From Drosophila pseudoobscura (lineage: Eukaryota; Arthropoda; Insecta; Diptera; Drosophilidae), in the NCBI RefSeq assembly GCF_009870125.1, contig NC_046681.1, positions 16,443,001 through 16,507,000 of the forward strand: a stretch of DNA of 64,000 nucleotides. The letters are read 5' to 3'. Positions within the stretch are counted from its first letter, which is position 1, and every line of letters begins with the position of its first letter. The translations under genes and the position numbers were made by a program. The notes under the pieces were generated by a model. The model had not been told where the DNA came from. It saw only the letters and a program-made list of their open reading frames with translations, and ran no database searches. Below are positions 44,780 through 56,356 of this stretch, one piece after another.

Positions 44780-47700
44780 TTTTGTCGATACACACACTTT
44801 GCACCGCACAGCAACCGCAACCGCAACCGCCACCGCCACTGGGATATGGATCTCGGATGAGTCGAAAACCGGGGAGTACCGGGAGTGTTCACATTGCCGC
44901 ACGCGTATCTATGTAGTTCTAGGTCTGATGTTGCAACGGAGACTGGTGGGTGAGTGGCCGAAAAATCTGCCTCGAACCCCCCAAAACCCGAAAACGGGAA
45001 AAACCAACCACCAAAAAACCAACAAGAAAATGTTCCCATTTGATCTGAAATTTCCCTTCAAATTGGAAAATTGTTTGAGCGCCGAATGTTCGAAGAGGGA
45101 CATTTTTGAGTGCGTTTGAGTGAGTTGCAGGGGAATTTCTGGTCAGACCACCGGAATAAATTCTCTATGATTCGGTGCTGGAGTACGGAATGAAATGAGT
45201 CATTATAAAATAAATCAAATTCTTATCTCAGCTTATTTCGCAATCTGTCTTAGTCATGATGACTCTGGCGGTTTTAATCTATATAATTCCGGTATCTAAA
45301 AGCAACATTCCCCCAAAACAAAATACATAATAAATAAAGACCAAAAATAGCATTCGACTATAGTGCAAACCGTTTGTGGATAAAGATCCATCCTATGGCT
45401 GGGGTTTATATATGGCATATGCGTATGCCTTGCACAATGTCGTTTGAAGTGTGGGATTTTTCGAGATCATAAAACGCTATTATGATCGTAAAGCTGGTAA
45501 TTAGCCGATAATATAGATAGCATCATAAGTACTTTCATTAATTTGTTGTATATGAATGGTATTTATAGCGTCTCAAAGTACATTTATAGAACAGAAAGCT
45601 AATCTGAGAGATATACGAGAATTATTAGAAACTTTTCACAGACTGTAATAATCTTTTACTTGTACTTTTCTCTAGGGATTTACCCATCATATCTATATCC
45701 TTACTTTTCCCTGAGGATTATCTATTCTATTTCCACGCTTCACTTTACTTTCACTGTAGATCACACAACTAATAACTCATTTGTGCTCGTTCTCCCCACC
45801 TCATAGATCTCTCCTCACCAGATATCTATCTATAGAAAGCCAACGACCAAGTTCCACCTTCGACAACTCAAAAAATATGAGAAACCCTCCCAAAAAAAAA
45901 AGACACGAAACAACCGGAGAACGAAAAGCAAATGTTCAAAAAACTTTTTTGTGTGGAAGGCAAGTTCAAAAAACTTTTGTCAGCTTTTTTGTTGTTGTTG
46001 TTGTGATGTTTATTCGGGCTGTACGTTAAAACTAGCGCAAAAGTTCATTAACATTCGACACAAAAACTATTTCTGTGTGGGTATACGAGAGTATCTGTGT
46101 GTGGGGAAACGATCGCTCCGCTCTGCTCTGCTCTGCTCTCCTCTCCTCTCTCTCCTCCATCTCTGTAGTTTCTGAAGGTAAGACCAGAACAACAAAACAC
46201 CGAAAATGCTTCAGAGGAAAAATACATTTATCTATTATGAGGTTGAAAGCAAACCAAAAGCTCCGTGCACCGTGCAACGCATGGCACGGTCAATGATCGG
46301 ATGTTAGGATGGATGGGTGGATGGTTCGTTGTTGCCGAGCAGAGATAGAGATACTAGGAAAGAGAGAAGTGGCGGAGAACTCTCCCGCTTCTGTCTCATA
46401 TCTCTCGCCGCCATATTGACCGAGTCGAAGTGCCGTTATTTTGTTGGGATAGCTCTGAAATGGAGCGGCTTTTGAAACTGGTCTTGGGATCGTGTTGTAG
46501 CTGGGCGTTTAAGGCATGAGGTGTAGGACGGTGGGTTTTAATGATCATGTTTGGATAGATCAGTAAAGTTGCTTGACGGGAAGACCTTTTATAAAAGAGA
46601 TAACTTATGTTTTGGATGGGTAATGAGATGTACTTCCAAAAGAAGTATTTTAATGAAAATTTGCCAGTTTTCAACAGTTTCCTCTGCATTCTAGTGGTAG
46701 AATTATAGATTGCACTGCTAGCACCCATAAAATACTAGCCAAAATCGAATCCAAATGAAATATACAAACAGAAATAGTACTCAAATCATCCATACTTCCC
46801 AGAAACGTTCCATTAAATACCTAATACGTTGCTTAGTTATGGATGATGAAATCATAAAGCTAAACTAATGATGCACCTTAGACCCTTAATCAGTATTAAA
46901 TATTTTCCCCCCTTCGTGACTATTTATATCCCACCCAAAATCCACTTAAGCTTCCATAAACACCCCGACCCTCACAGGTACACCTAAATCTACAGATTCC
47001 CCCCGCTCTCTGCCCGCTGCTCTACCTATTCGTAGGTGTATGATATGGTATGGGGTTTGTTGAGTCTGGGTCTGGGTCTGTGGCTGTGACGGGGCTTGGT
47101 GTTCGTTTTGGGTTTCTTCTTTCGTGGACTTTTGATGGGGTCAATGAACATTTAAATATAAGCAAATTGTAAGCTTTTTCATTCTCTCTCCCGCGGCTTC
47201 ATTCACCATTTGTTTATGTATTTATTTCTGGGTATTTTCTGTGCTCTGCTCTGTCCCCGCATATCCATTACAGCAATCGGAGCGCAGCGCACTTATTTGT
47301 ATGACTTTTCACTAGCTTTCGGTTTAATAAAAACAAAGTTCGATGAGCCCACGCGATAAGATAGAGCTAGAGAACTAGAGGTTCGGTTGTCCATTTTAGT
47401 ACGATTCTTTGTGGGAAATCTCAATATACTCAATGAATAAACTATTTGCTGTAGCTCTTCAAAACGGAAGAAACTATGGGAGCGATAAGATAATGATACT
47501 CGTGGCAAAGGGGCGTAGCTCGGAAATTCCCATGGGTTGACATTTATAAGGAAGTGCAGTGTTTTTATGTGTGGAAAATCCCCCTGCTAATGGGGTTTCC
47601 TTGGGAAATCTCTGGGGGAACTATCAAAACAATAAACGAAGGCTATCTTTGGGGGCAAGAGCTTTTCAGATCGATGATTCCTATGGCAAATATATGCATA

Positions 47701-50700
47701 ATAAATATTTACTTCGATACCCTTTTTGGTTTACAAATATCAATGTTATATTCTAAGATGGAATATTCCTAGAAAGTAAACTATATTTTTGGTGTATAAC
47801 GAGTAGAGGCTACATGGGTATATATATTTTTATTTATATTGCGAAGGTCTAGACACGAAGTCTGACTTTGGGCTGCGCTGCCGCGGCCGCTGCTTCTGCT
47901 TCTGCCGCTGCCCCTGCCACCTTCGGCAGCGACGCAGCTGTTAGGCCACGCACATTTTGCGTGGGGGCGACAGCGGTTGGCCTAGGTCAAAAAGCAAGCA
48001 AGCAGCGCGTCGGGCGAGTAATCAGCGAGCGAGAGTGTGGTGTGAGAGAGAGAGGTCGAGAGCACAATCAAACTGTAAATGACGCAGCACAGTAGGAGGA
48101 GAGGGATGGGGAGAGCACATTAGCAAGAGATGGAGAGGGCTGTCGCGCGTGCACATAATATAATGACAGATCTAGAAATTGTGGCGTAATGGAATCATCC
48201 AACATTTCGATATCTGGCGAAATTTAATATTTTTCCATGGAAAATGCAACAAATTTTGCAGGAAAACTTAAAGCTTCATGCAGCCACCTACCCCCAATGA
48301 CAGGTTTTCACTTTTTTTAGCAAGAAAATGGCGCATCAGGCACAACCTTCCCTTTCGTTTGACATTCCTCCTCCCCCAGGCAGGCGACAGGGGCCCACCC
48401 ACGGCTGCGCTGCTCTGCTGCTGCAACAACAGGCTTACTCATGACAAACCAGAAAAAGAGAGAGAGAGAGACAGTGGGAGAGGGGGAGAGTGCTGCTGCC
48501 GATGTTGCTAGCACGCGCATTGCTGTCTCTGACGTCGAAAACTCATGCACGGCCTCCTTATGGCAACGCCATGCTGAGAGCTGTTTCGTGCGCGTGTCGA
48601 AAACATTTTCACGCCCTCCACGTGTAGTTCAAGTTCAAGACAACAACGAGAACGAAACGAAGCGAGGCGAGGCGACTGTGTGGTAGTATGGGAGTGCGAA
48701 TGGCGACATTGAGAGTGTGAGAGTGCAGCAAAAGCTTGACGCTGCTGCTAACGCTAGCTGTGCAGCTGGCGCTGGCAGAGCAGTGCAGTCAGGCCTCTGT
48801 GTGTGTGTGAGTGCACGCAGTACAGGGCCTCTGTATGAGTGTTGGTGTGTGCATGGAATCGGCCTCTATGTGTGAGTGCACGATTTTTGCATTGCATACT
48901 TTTTTAAACCTTTTTGTGTGAAGAATTATTCATTTATATAATTTCGAAAGATGAGTATTCCCAGGTTTGGTTGCAAAATTCTAGAATATTACTGCGTTGA
49001 AGCTTTAGGACATGCAAACCGCTCCACAGAAAAACGCTTCCCTCAACAGAAAAACGACATATCTAGCAGCAGGCAGCCAACCTCATTCCAACATTTGCCA
49101 TACAAAAGGGTCAACGAACTACTCGTTCAACACAACACCAACAAAAAAGCTCAACGATATTTTGTTCGAAAAATGTAAAGAAAAGAAATCCGAAAACAAA
49201 TTGAGCATGTGTTGGTGTGTGTAAGTGAGAGAGAGAAAGAGAGATGTTCTTTCATTTTGTCGAAATTTCAGCTGCTGCTTGGCGGACTGTGGGGGGGCTT
49301 CAGGGGAGACCCCGAACGATCGTGCCTGTAGCAGCAACAACAACCACAGTCAATACATAAAATTTTGTGAAAACCTCAAAAATAAATACAATAAAAATAC
49401 TTGTACATACGAGTACAATCCACAAAAAATACCAACAGGCAGAAGAGACAGTTTCAAAGACTAGGAGAAACCACAACGAAGCTCTGGATACCCTTAAAGA
49501 GCGAAATTTGGCTGGGAAAAGCCTGGAAAAGGGAAATTCTTTGGGTTCTGTAAAACCTTAAGTAGTGAATTTTGAGGGTTACCTTCTCTGCGGTTCAAAC
49601 TTCTGCTTAAAGTTATAATACCCTCTCGGAAAGGTGCAACATCGAAAAAGGAGGCGGCATGCACAAGTGTTTTCTTTTTTCTTTCTTCTTTCCTCCTTTT
49701 GTCCGCTGCAAGCAGCAAAAGGGGTGAAAGAAAGAGGATGGAAGGAGCGCAGACATACACTTTACTTAACATTTTTGTACTTTATACGTTCTTCGTGCTT
49801 GTTCTTATTCTCGAAATAAATTTGAACATGTTTATGACATTTTAAAAATAATCAGCAAATGAATGACGCCAGACGGACGACGGGCCCAGGTGATATATAT
49901 ATTTTTTTTTTTTTGGTGGGGGGAGTGCCAGACGGTCTTTGGAAATTTTCGGGAACTGCATTTTGGCAGCAGAACGGGTTTCAGAGATGGGGAAATGGGT
50001 ATGGGGATGAGATCTGGGAGCTTCCGGGCAATGAAAATAACTTTGGTGATTAACAATTTTTGAAAGGGCGTATCCCAGGGGGCGTGTGTTTTCCAAACTG
50101 GTTCAATCTTTGTTCAATTTGAGTTCGGATATGCATTTCCTCGAAGGCTTGAGATCTCTCGCTGTGTTTTATTTTCGTTAAAGGGGAATGTCTTCGAGTA
50201 TCCCTTAAAATTCGCATTTATTTAAACCTTCTTGTGGTTGGTTCCTTTCAAAACCCAATTGTTTCAATTGAAATTCAATTTCCGTTCTCGTTTCCGTTGT
50301 GTTTCATCGAAAATTACATTTCGGTGAGCGGCACCCACGATTTGCAGCTCCCGAGTGCGTCATGTGCCATTCATGGGGTGAGACATCCGTCCACCGATTT
50401 CTTGCATTCTTGCAATTTATTTTAAACTAATCCGAATCCGAATCCGAAACAGTCACTCGCCAAAAGAGATCCCCAAAACAAAAAACTACTATATACCGTC
50501 GAACGCATATAGAAATATCGCGTGTTTTTTTTTTTGGCAAAAACACGTTTGGCAGGTTGTTTGCCAAATAAAAACCTGAATCGATGGTTAGACATTTGGG
50601 TTCTTTGCTCAATTATCACTGACCAAACCTAAGCGGCAAAATGTTATCAACAGATCATCACACATGTATTATTTCGCAAGCTCCCTTAGAAATCAGTGCG

Positions 50701-51294
50701 CTGTGTGATTGTTGCTTTTATTCTTGCTTAATCGGAGCACAATGCAATCAAGTCCCAGCTCATTTTTAGTGAGCGCCCGCTAATTGAGTGCCAGAGAGGG
50801 ACAGTCGTACTGCAGAGCGGAGAGCCGACGATTCCGCCTTGAACTTGAATTCCAGCAACTGCGGCGGCAGGCAGCGCAGTAGCAGCAGTGACGGCTGCAG
50901 CAGTGGCCTTCAAATGAAGTTCGGTACAGTGAACACTCGGACAAGCCCAAAAATTGAAAACACTCAAGGAAGGGGTAACATCGGGCAACACACGAAGATG
51001 TGATACCCTTTAAAATGCAGCGTGGCTATGGAAACCCATAATATACATACATATGCCCTGCAGATATGCCCTGTATTTCTCTGCTGTTTCTTTTGAGTCG
51101 CAAACTTCTTTTCGAACACATAATACCTAATATACATAATATACATACATAATATGTACAGCCAACGACCAGCGTCAAAAAGTGACGCGACGCGTCGCTG
51201 CTGCAGTCTTGTCCTTGAACTTGGCAAACATTTTTATTGTTGTATTTTCTTCTTTTTGCACAGCCAAAGGACACATACATACACACATACACAC
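44780..51294. other. Kr-h1 upstream regulatory region (presumed)
   Basis: About 6.5 kb with no recognised coding exon before the retrotransposon. It holds GAGA-type tracts (about 48040 and 48455), a GC-rich block with GCTGCC repeats at 47.87-47.95 kb, an E-box element at 48613-48624, a TCTGC run at 46.11 kb, and TACATA/ACAY repeats from about 51.04 to 51.29 kb. Kr-h1 is known to have alternative distal promoters, so untranslated first exons may be here, but none can be placed with confidence. Confidence 0.5.
48613..48624 (+). promoter_or_regulatory. Candidate juvenile-hormone response element (E-box)
   Basis: GCCCTCCACGTG contains a CACGTG E-box in the same flank as the core recalled for Kr-h1 JH response elements of other insects, GGCCTCCACGTG (11 of 12 positions). 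Met or Gce with Taiman bind this kind of site. It lies about 5.3 kb upstream of the short-isoform ATG and about 4.4 kb upstream of the long-isoform ATG, where such an enhancer would be expected. Function is inferred from the match and location. Confidence 0.6.
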
Positions 51295-51309
51295 ACGCGT
51301 GCAAAGCTG
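51295..51309 (+). repeat. Left target-site duplication of R1-clade element
   Basis: ACGCGTGCAAAGCTG, repeated exactly at 56342-56356. It follows directly on an (ACAY)n tract at about 51271-51294. The first A could alternatively belong to the poly(A) tail of the other copy, so the duplication is 14 or 15 bp. Confidence 0.95.
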
Positions 51310-51790
51310 GCAGACAATCTGTGTATTCTAGTGAGTGCGGTCGTGTTTTTAAATCGTTCCGTATAATTCAGTGGAAAACGTCGGAAGTTAGCCTGGAAAA
51401 GAGGCAAAGAGTAGTTAGCGCGAGCCATAGTAGTGCTGCGTTACTTACCTGCGCGGAACGCAAGTCCGCAAGCAGAGAAGCGGCCACCTGGCCAATAGTA
51501 CTGGCCGAAATCCCAGTGGGACGCCGTCGAGCCATAGGCCGAAGGGGGGGAAGGAGGAGCAGGTAAGTGCCTGTTTTCCTATTCTTCTTCGCTGTGATTC
51601 TTGGCGCCACTTGTTGGTTGCTGCTTTCTTTTTGTTTTTGGGCAAAATTGGCCAAGCACACCGCAAGTGGTGTTGGAAAACGACGGAAGAACAGCTGACT
51701 GGAGGCTAAGTGCTGGAAAGCGACAGCGTCTGGCCAATAGAGGGCGCGGCCGCAGCAACCGGAGTTGCCAGATCAACGGCCAGATCGGAG

Positions 51791-53173
51791 ATGAGCGATC
51801 AGCGGGAACAAGCTGCGGCTTGCAGCACTCCGCTGACAAGCTCATTCGCCTGGGATGAGGAGAATCCCTTTCGCCGGAGAAATGCTCTGGCGCGATCGCC
51901 AAATCAGCCGGCGGAAGCAGTGGAGGAGCGCGCAAGATCCTCTCCTCCAACGCTGCAGCGCCCCCAAGAGGAGCAAGCAGACCCGAAGGAGAGGGCCATG
52001 GCGCATTTGGCGAGCTTGGGCCAAAAGGCCAGAGAGTTGAGGAAGCTGATGGTGCTCCCAAAGAGGTCCATCACGAACCCAATGAGGGATCTGGTGGACG
52101 AGATCGAATATCTGCAGCGAGAGTTGGAATCGTGCTGGCAGGCGATCTCTGCGGAGCAGGCTGTAGCCAAGGTTGCACAGCCGGCAGTGACGGAGAGGGC
52201 GGGAAAGAGGGCACGGCCAGAGCCCAGGAACACCACCCACCCGTCCCCGTCCCCGTCCCCAAGACCGAAGAAGCCAAAACATGGACCCAAGAAGTCAAAA
52301 AAAACGGAGAAGAAGCCGCAGGAAGGCCAAATGAGGGACGCCGTAGCTCGCAAGGGACCGGAGGACGCCCCAAAGGAGCAAGAGGTAGGGTGGGTAAAGG
52401 TCGTAGCCAGGCAAAGGCCAAAGCCAAAGCAGCAGCAACGACCAAGACCGCCACGCAGCGATGCAATAGTCATCGCCGCCACCGGCACTGTCTCTTATGC
52501 AGACATCCTAAGGAAGGTCAAGACAGAGCCAAGTCTTAAAAAGCTAGGGCAATCGGTGCAAGGGGTGCGACGCACAGCAAAAGGAGAGCTGTTGCTGATG
52601 CTGGAAAAATCGGCGGACCCGAGAACCCAAGAGATGCAGGCAGCAGTCAAGGAAGCGCTAGGAAGCACGGTTGAAGTAAGGAGTCTTACCGAAACTGTCA
52701 TCTTGGAGGTAAGGGACATAGACGAAGTGTCCACCCAAGAGGAAGTCCTAGCGGAACTCAAAGCGCAGGCAGGGGTGGAAATATGCGAGGCCGCAGCCAT
52801 CTCCATCAGACCAGCCTATAGGAGCACGCAGACCCTGACCCTGAAAGTTCCACCGGCTATAGCAAAGCCCCTCCTGGAGAAAGGAAGAATTCGCCTGGGG
52901 TGGGGGTATTGCAGAATACGACCCAAGTCAACTCCCCGAAGATGCTACAAGTGCATGGAGTTTGGCCACATCGCGCCTAATTGTAAGAGCAGCCAAGACT
53001 TCACGAAGTGCTGCTACAATTGCGCAGGAGCCGACCACCAGGCCAAGGATTGCAAAGACGAACCAAGTTGTATTCTTTGCAAGCGCCACCGGGTGAAGGA
53101 CCCGAAGCACCAAACGACGAGTTCGAGGTGCCCGCAGTACCAAAAGGCGATGCAGCAAATGAAGGATAGATGA
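51791..53173 (+). CDS. R1-clade ORF1 (gag-like nucleic-acid-binding protein)
   Basis: From the first in-frame ATG (51791) the product is 460 residues; the frame is open 27 codons further upstream but only with a GTG. The N-terminal half is charged, with a Lys/Pro-rich stretch at about residues 160-200 that looks like a nuclear or RNA-binding basic region. Near the C terminus are zinc knuckles CYKCMEFGHIAPNC and CYNCAGADHQAKDC, then a third Cys/His-rich motif beginning CILCKRH, the usual three-knuckle arrangement of R1 and jockey ORF1 proteins. It coats the element RNA. The stop overlaps the ORF2 start as ATGA. Confidence 0.93.
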   Translation: MSDQREQAAACSTPLTSSFAWDEENPFRRRNALARSPNQPAEAVEERARSSPPTLQRPQEEQADPKERAMAHLASLGQKARELRKLMVLPKRSITNPMRDLVDEIEYLQRELESCWQAISAEQAVAKVAQPAVTERAGKRARPEPRNTTHPSPSPSPRPKKPKHGPKKSKKTEKKPQEGQMRDAVARKGPEDAPKEQEVGWVKVVARQRPKPKQQQRPRPPRSDAIVIAATGTVSYADILRKVKTEPSLKKLGQSVQGVRRTAKGELLLMLEKSADPRTQEMQAAVKEALGSTVEVRSLTETVILEVRDIDEVSTQEEVLAELKAQAGVEICEAAAISIRPAYRSTQTLTLKVPPAIAKPLLEKGRIRLGWGYCRIRPKSTPRRCYKCMEFGHIAPNCKSSQDFTKCCYNCAGADHQAKDCKDEPSCILCKRHRVKDPKHQTTSSRCPQYQKAMQQMKDR

Positions 53174-56133
53174 AAATCATCCAACTAAACCTCAACCACT
53201 GCGAGATGGCACAGCAGCTGCTGGACCAGACAATAAGGGAGCACCGTATAGATGTAGCAGTCATAAGCGAGCAATACCGGAATCGCAACTCGGGAGAGTG
53301 GATTGCTGACTCGAGCAAGAAGGCAGCGATATGGAGCTGTGCGAGTCCCACACAGCAATTACTGCAAACATACGTCGGAGACGGATTCGCCAGAGCCCGG
53401 ATAAATGGAGTTCACATATATAGCTGCTACCTGCCCCCGAGCCTCAGCCTACAGCAGGCGACGCAGGCACTGGAAAGGATTGCTGAAGACGCGCGGGAGA
53501 AACACCCTACGCTCATAGCCGGCGATTTCAACGCTTGGGCGACGGAGTGGGGATGCCCGAGAACGAACCCAAGGGGACAGGCACTCCTAGAATGCTTTGC
53601 GACGTTGGATGCCGTACTGCTGAACACAGGCACACAGCAGACGTTCGGCAGAGCTGGAACGGGGTCTATAATAGACCTTACGTTCGTGAGCAGCAGCCTC
53701 AGCCGCAGGACAACGTGGGAAGTTAGTGGCTTATACACCGGGAGTGACCACCAAGCCCTCATATGTGAAATCCAGGAAGCGGGCGCACCTAACCCGTTCA
53801 TTGGCAAGCGGATCGGTTATAAGACCGAAACGCTAGAGCCGGATATGGTCCGGGCCATGTTTGAGGACTACGAGACCAACGGTACGGCTGAAGAGAGAGC
53901 AAGCCAACTGGCTATACATACGCTGGAAGCATGTGATGCCTCCATGCTAAGGAAAGGAAGAAGCCTGAACAACCGCAGGCCAGCTTATTGGTGGAACGCT
54001 GCAATAGGTAGCGCCAGGCAGGAGTGCCAGCGGAAAAGACGACTGTACCAGCGTTCGAGAGGTTCCCCGGAATTCGAGAGGCTCCAAGGAGAATATAAGG
54101 AAAGCAGACGCTGCTTGAAGAGGCAGATCAAAGATGCCAAGCGCAAATGCTTCGAAAAGCTCTGCGATGACGCAGATGCGAACCCTTGGGGCTACGCATA
54201 CAGGCTGGTAATGAAGAGACTGCGAGTGTTCAGTCCCCCGCCGCCAATGTGTGCAGATCTGCTGGTTAACATAGTAGAAACCCTATTCCCAGAGAAAGTG
54301 GCAGGCCAGAGGGTGATGGATAGAATACCGCCACCTGAAATAGAAGCCACCACGGGAGCAGAAGTCCTCGAAGCTCTACAACGGATAAAGAACGGCAAAG
54401 CACCAGGACCTGATGGGGTCCCAAATGCCGTTCTCCGCACGGCTATTGAGACCAATCCACAAATGTACGTGGATTTATTCAATGCGTGCATGTCCGAAGG
54501 GACCTTCCCCAGACCATGGAAGCGACAGCGGCTAGTCCTCTTACCCAAGGGGAACAAGCCGACCGAGGAGCCATCATCCTATAGACCACTCTGCATGCTC
54601 GACACAGTGGGTAAGATCCTCGAGCGCATAATCCACACCAGGCTGGAGAAGGCAGTAACGCGTCAGCTCTCACCGAGACAGCACGGGTTTCGCAAAGGCA
54701 GGTCCACGGTGGACGCAATCGGCGAGGTATGTGAGATAGCAAAGCGAGCTATCGATGGCACCCGGTGGATGTACGGGACCAAAGAGTATTGCATAGTGGC
54801 AACACTCGATGTCCAAAATGCATTCAACTCTGCCAATTGGGACCACATACTAGAAGAACTGAGAAACTTTCAAGTACCGCCGTATCTGCAGAATATCATC
54901 GCGGACTACCTAAGAGACCGATTGCTCATATATGAGACGGATAAGGGGACACGTGAGCACCAAATCACTGGAGGAGTTCCCCAAGGATCGGTCCTCGGCC
55001 CGCTGCTGTGGAACATCATGTATGATGGAATCCTCAAGATGGATATGCCAATGGGCGCAACGGTGATAGGCTTTGCCGACGACATAGCAATAGTCGTAGT
55101 GGCAAAACAGAAAGAAGCGGCGGAAGAAATCTGCAACGACGCGGTAGAGAGAGCCAGAACATGGCTATCAGGGAGGGATCTCGCATTAGCCACCCACAAA
55201 ACGGAGGCGGTGCTCATAAGCAGTAGGAAAGTAGTGGAGACGGCCACGATCCGAGTAGGAGACTGCACTATTAGCTCCAGTCCAAGCCTGAAGTACCTGG
55301 GGGTCATGATTGACCACAGACTCAGCTTCAAGCATCACATGGCGTATGCAAGCAGCAAAGCAGGAAAGACGGCAGCGGCCCTATCCCGCATCATGGCCAA
55401 CACCGGAGGCCCGAAACAGCCAAGGCGAAAGCTACTAGCGAGCGTAGTTGGCTCAACGCTAATGTACGCGGCACCAATATGGGTTGATGCAATGAAGCAT
55501 AAAACATATGCCCGAGAATGCAACGCAGTCCAGAGGCTGTGTGCCCTGAGGGTGTGTTGCGCATTCAGAACGGTATCCCAAGACGCCGCGCTTGTGGTAG
55601 CAGGAATGATTCCCATCCATCTGCTGGCAAGTGAAGCCGCAGGAATCAGGGCACAGCGAACCCTGGGGACTACGGACCAGGACACCAGAGGTGCCTTAAG
55701 GCAGCGCACAATCCTGCAATGGCAAGATTCGTGGGATAACAGCAGCAAAGGGCGATGGACCCATAGGCTAATCCCAGACCTGAAGAGTTGGCTGAACCGT
55801 AGCCATGGACAAGTGGAGTATCACCTGACACAACTGCTGACAGGACACGGTTGCTTTAAAGCCTACCTGCATAGGTTTAAGCACGAGGACGACCCCTTCT
55901 GCGTGGTCTGCGCAGGGGTCATCGAAGACGCAGAGCACTGCTTCTTCGAATGTCCAAGATTTCGGCAAGAACGAGAGGATCTAAGCAACAAGCTTGGAAG
56001 AATGCCAACGGTGACAAACCTGGCAGAATGCCTGCTGGAGTCGGAAGGAAACTGGGCCGCGATTAGATTCATGGCCGTAACCATGGCTAACAAACTGCGT
56101 CGCGAAGAAAGAGCACGCAATGCTAGGAGATAA
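53170..56133 (+). CDS. R1-clade ORF2 (endonuclease and reverse transcriptase)
   Basis: A 987-residue intact frame whose ATG overlaps the ORF1 stop by four bases, suggesting reinitiation. Residues 1-215 form the APE-type endonuclease, with NLNHCE, SEQYRN, GDFNAW and the catalytic SDHQA. The reverse transcriptase covers about 390-670, including GKAPGPDG, SYRPLCMLD, GFRKGRST, GVPQGSVLGP and the catalytic FADDIA near residue 635. A C-terminal CCHC-type knuckle, C-V-V-C then H and C, lies at about 910-930. No RNase H domain is present, as is normal for the R1 clade. The enzyme nicks the target and primes reverse transcription there. Confidence 0.95.
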   Translation: MKIIQLNLNHCEMAQQLLDQTIREHRIDVAVISEQYRNRNSGEWIADSSKKAAIWSCASPTQQLLQTYVGDGFARARINGVHIYSCYLPPSLSLQQATQALERIAEDAREKHPTLIAGDFNAWATEWGCPRTNPRGQALLECFATLDAVLLNTGTQQTFGRAGTGSIIDLTFVSSSLSRRTTWEVSGLYTGSDHQALICEIQEAGAPNPFIGKRIGYKTETLEPDMVRAMFEDYETNGTAEERASQLAIHTLEACDASMLRKGRSLNNRRPAYWWNAAIGSARQECQRKRRLYQRSRGSPEFERLQGEYKESRRCLKRQIKDAKRKCFEKLCDDADANPWGYAYRLVMKRLRVFSPPPPMCADLLVNIVETLFPEKVAGQRVMDRIPPPEIEATTGAEVLEALQRIKNGKAPGPDGVPNAVLRTAIETNPQMYVDLFNACMSEGTFPRPWKRQRLVLLPKGNKPTEEPSSYRPLCMLDTVGKILERIIHTRLEKAVTRQLSPRQHGFRKGRSTVDAIGEVCEIAKRAIDGTRWMYGTKEYCIVATLDVQNAFNSANWDHILEELRNFQVPPYLQNIIADYLRDRLLIYETDKGTREHQITGGVPQGSVLGPLLWNIMYDGILKMDMPMGATVIGFADDIAIVVVAKQKEAAEEICNDAVERARTWLSGRDLALATHKTEAVLISSRKVVETATIRVGDCTISSSPSLKYLGVMIDHRLSFKHHMAYASSKAGKTAAALSRIMANTGGPKQPRRKLLASVVGSTLMYAAPIWVDAMKHKTYARECNAVQRLCALRVCCAFRTVSQDAALVVAGMIPIHLLASEAAGIRAQRTLGTTDQDTRGALRQRTILQWQDSWDNSSKGRWTHRLIPDLKSWLNRSHGQVEYHLTQLLTGHGCFKAYLHRFKHEDDPFCVVCAGVIEDAEHCFFECPRFRQEREDLSNKLGRMPTVTNLAECLLESEGNWAAIRFMAVTMANKLRREERARNARR

Positions 56134-56309
56134 AGGATAAAGGAGATTGTTAAGAGAAGAGCCCTACGGGCATCTCCCCCCGGCGAAGTAATATCTCGCG
56201 ACAGTACCGCCGGGATCCGGGATAGGTGTGGTTGGTTTTAGAGCGGTTAGAGTCCCTCACTTCGGCTTCGGCTGAGTCGGCATGAAGCTTTCCTGTAGTC
56301 ACACAACAA

Positions 56310-56310
<1 letters not shown>

Positions 56311-56342
<32 letters not shown>
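56311..56342 (+). other. Poly(A) tail of the retrotransposon
   Basis: Thirty-two consecutive A bases end the element immediately before the right target duplication. On the minus strand this produces a false poly-Phe frame. Confidence 0.93.
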
Positions 56343-56343
<1 letters not shown>

Positions 56344-56356
56344 GCGTGCAAAGCTG
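56342..56356 (+). repeat. Right target-site duplication of R1-clade element
   Basis: Exact second copy of ACGCGTGCAAAGCTG (left copy 51295-51309). Its perfection, together with intact ORFs, points to a recent insertion. Confidence 0.95.

Larger units (their letters stand above)
51310..56341 (+). mobile_element. Full-length R1-clade non-LTR retrotransposon
   Basis: A 5.03-kb element bounded by a perfect 14-15 bp target duplication. It has a 5' UTR of about 480 bases, two intact ORFs overlapping by ATGA, a 3' UTR of about 180 bases and a 32-base poly(A) tail (56311-56342). ORF2 has an APE-type endonuclease, RT and a C-terminal zinc knuckle with no RNase H, which fits the R1 clade and argues against LOA and I clades. 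The site is next to (ACAY)n, the repeat that Waldo-type R1 relatives are known to target, but the exact duplicated bases are unique sequence. No inactivating change is visible, so it may be competent to move. It lies about 8 kb upstream of the Kr-h1 coding start in opposite orientation. Confidence 0.95.
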
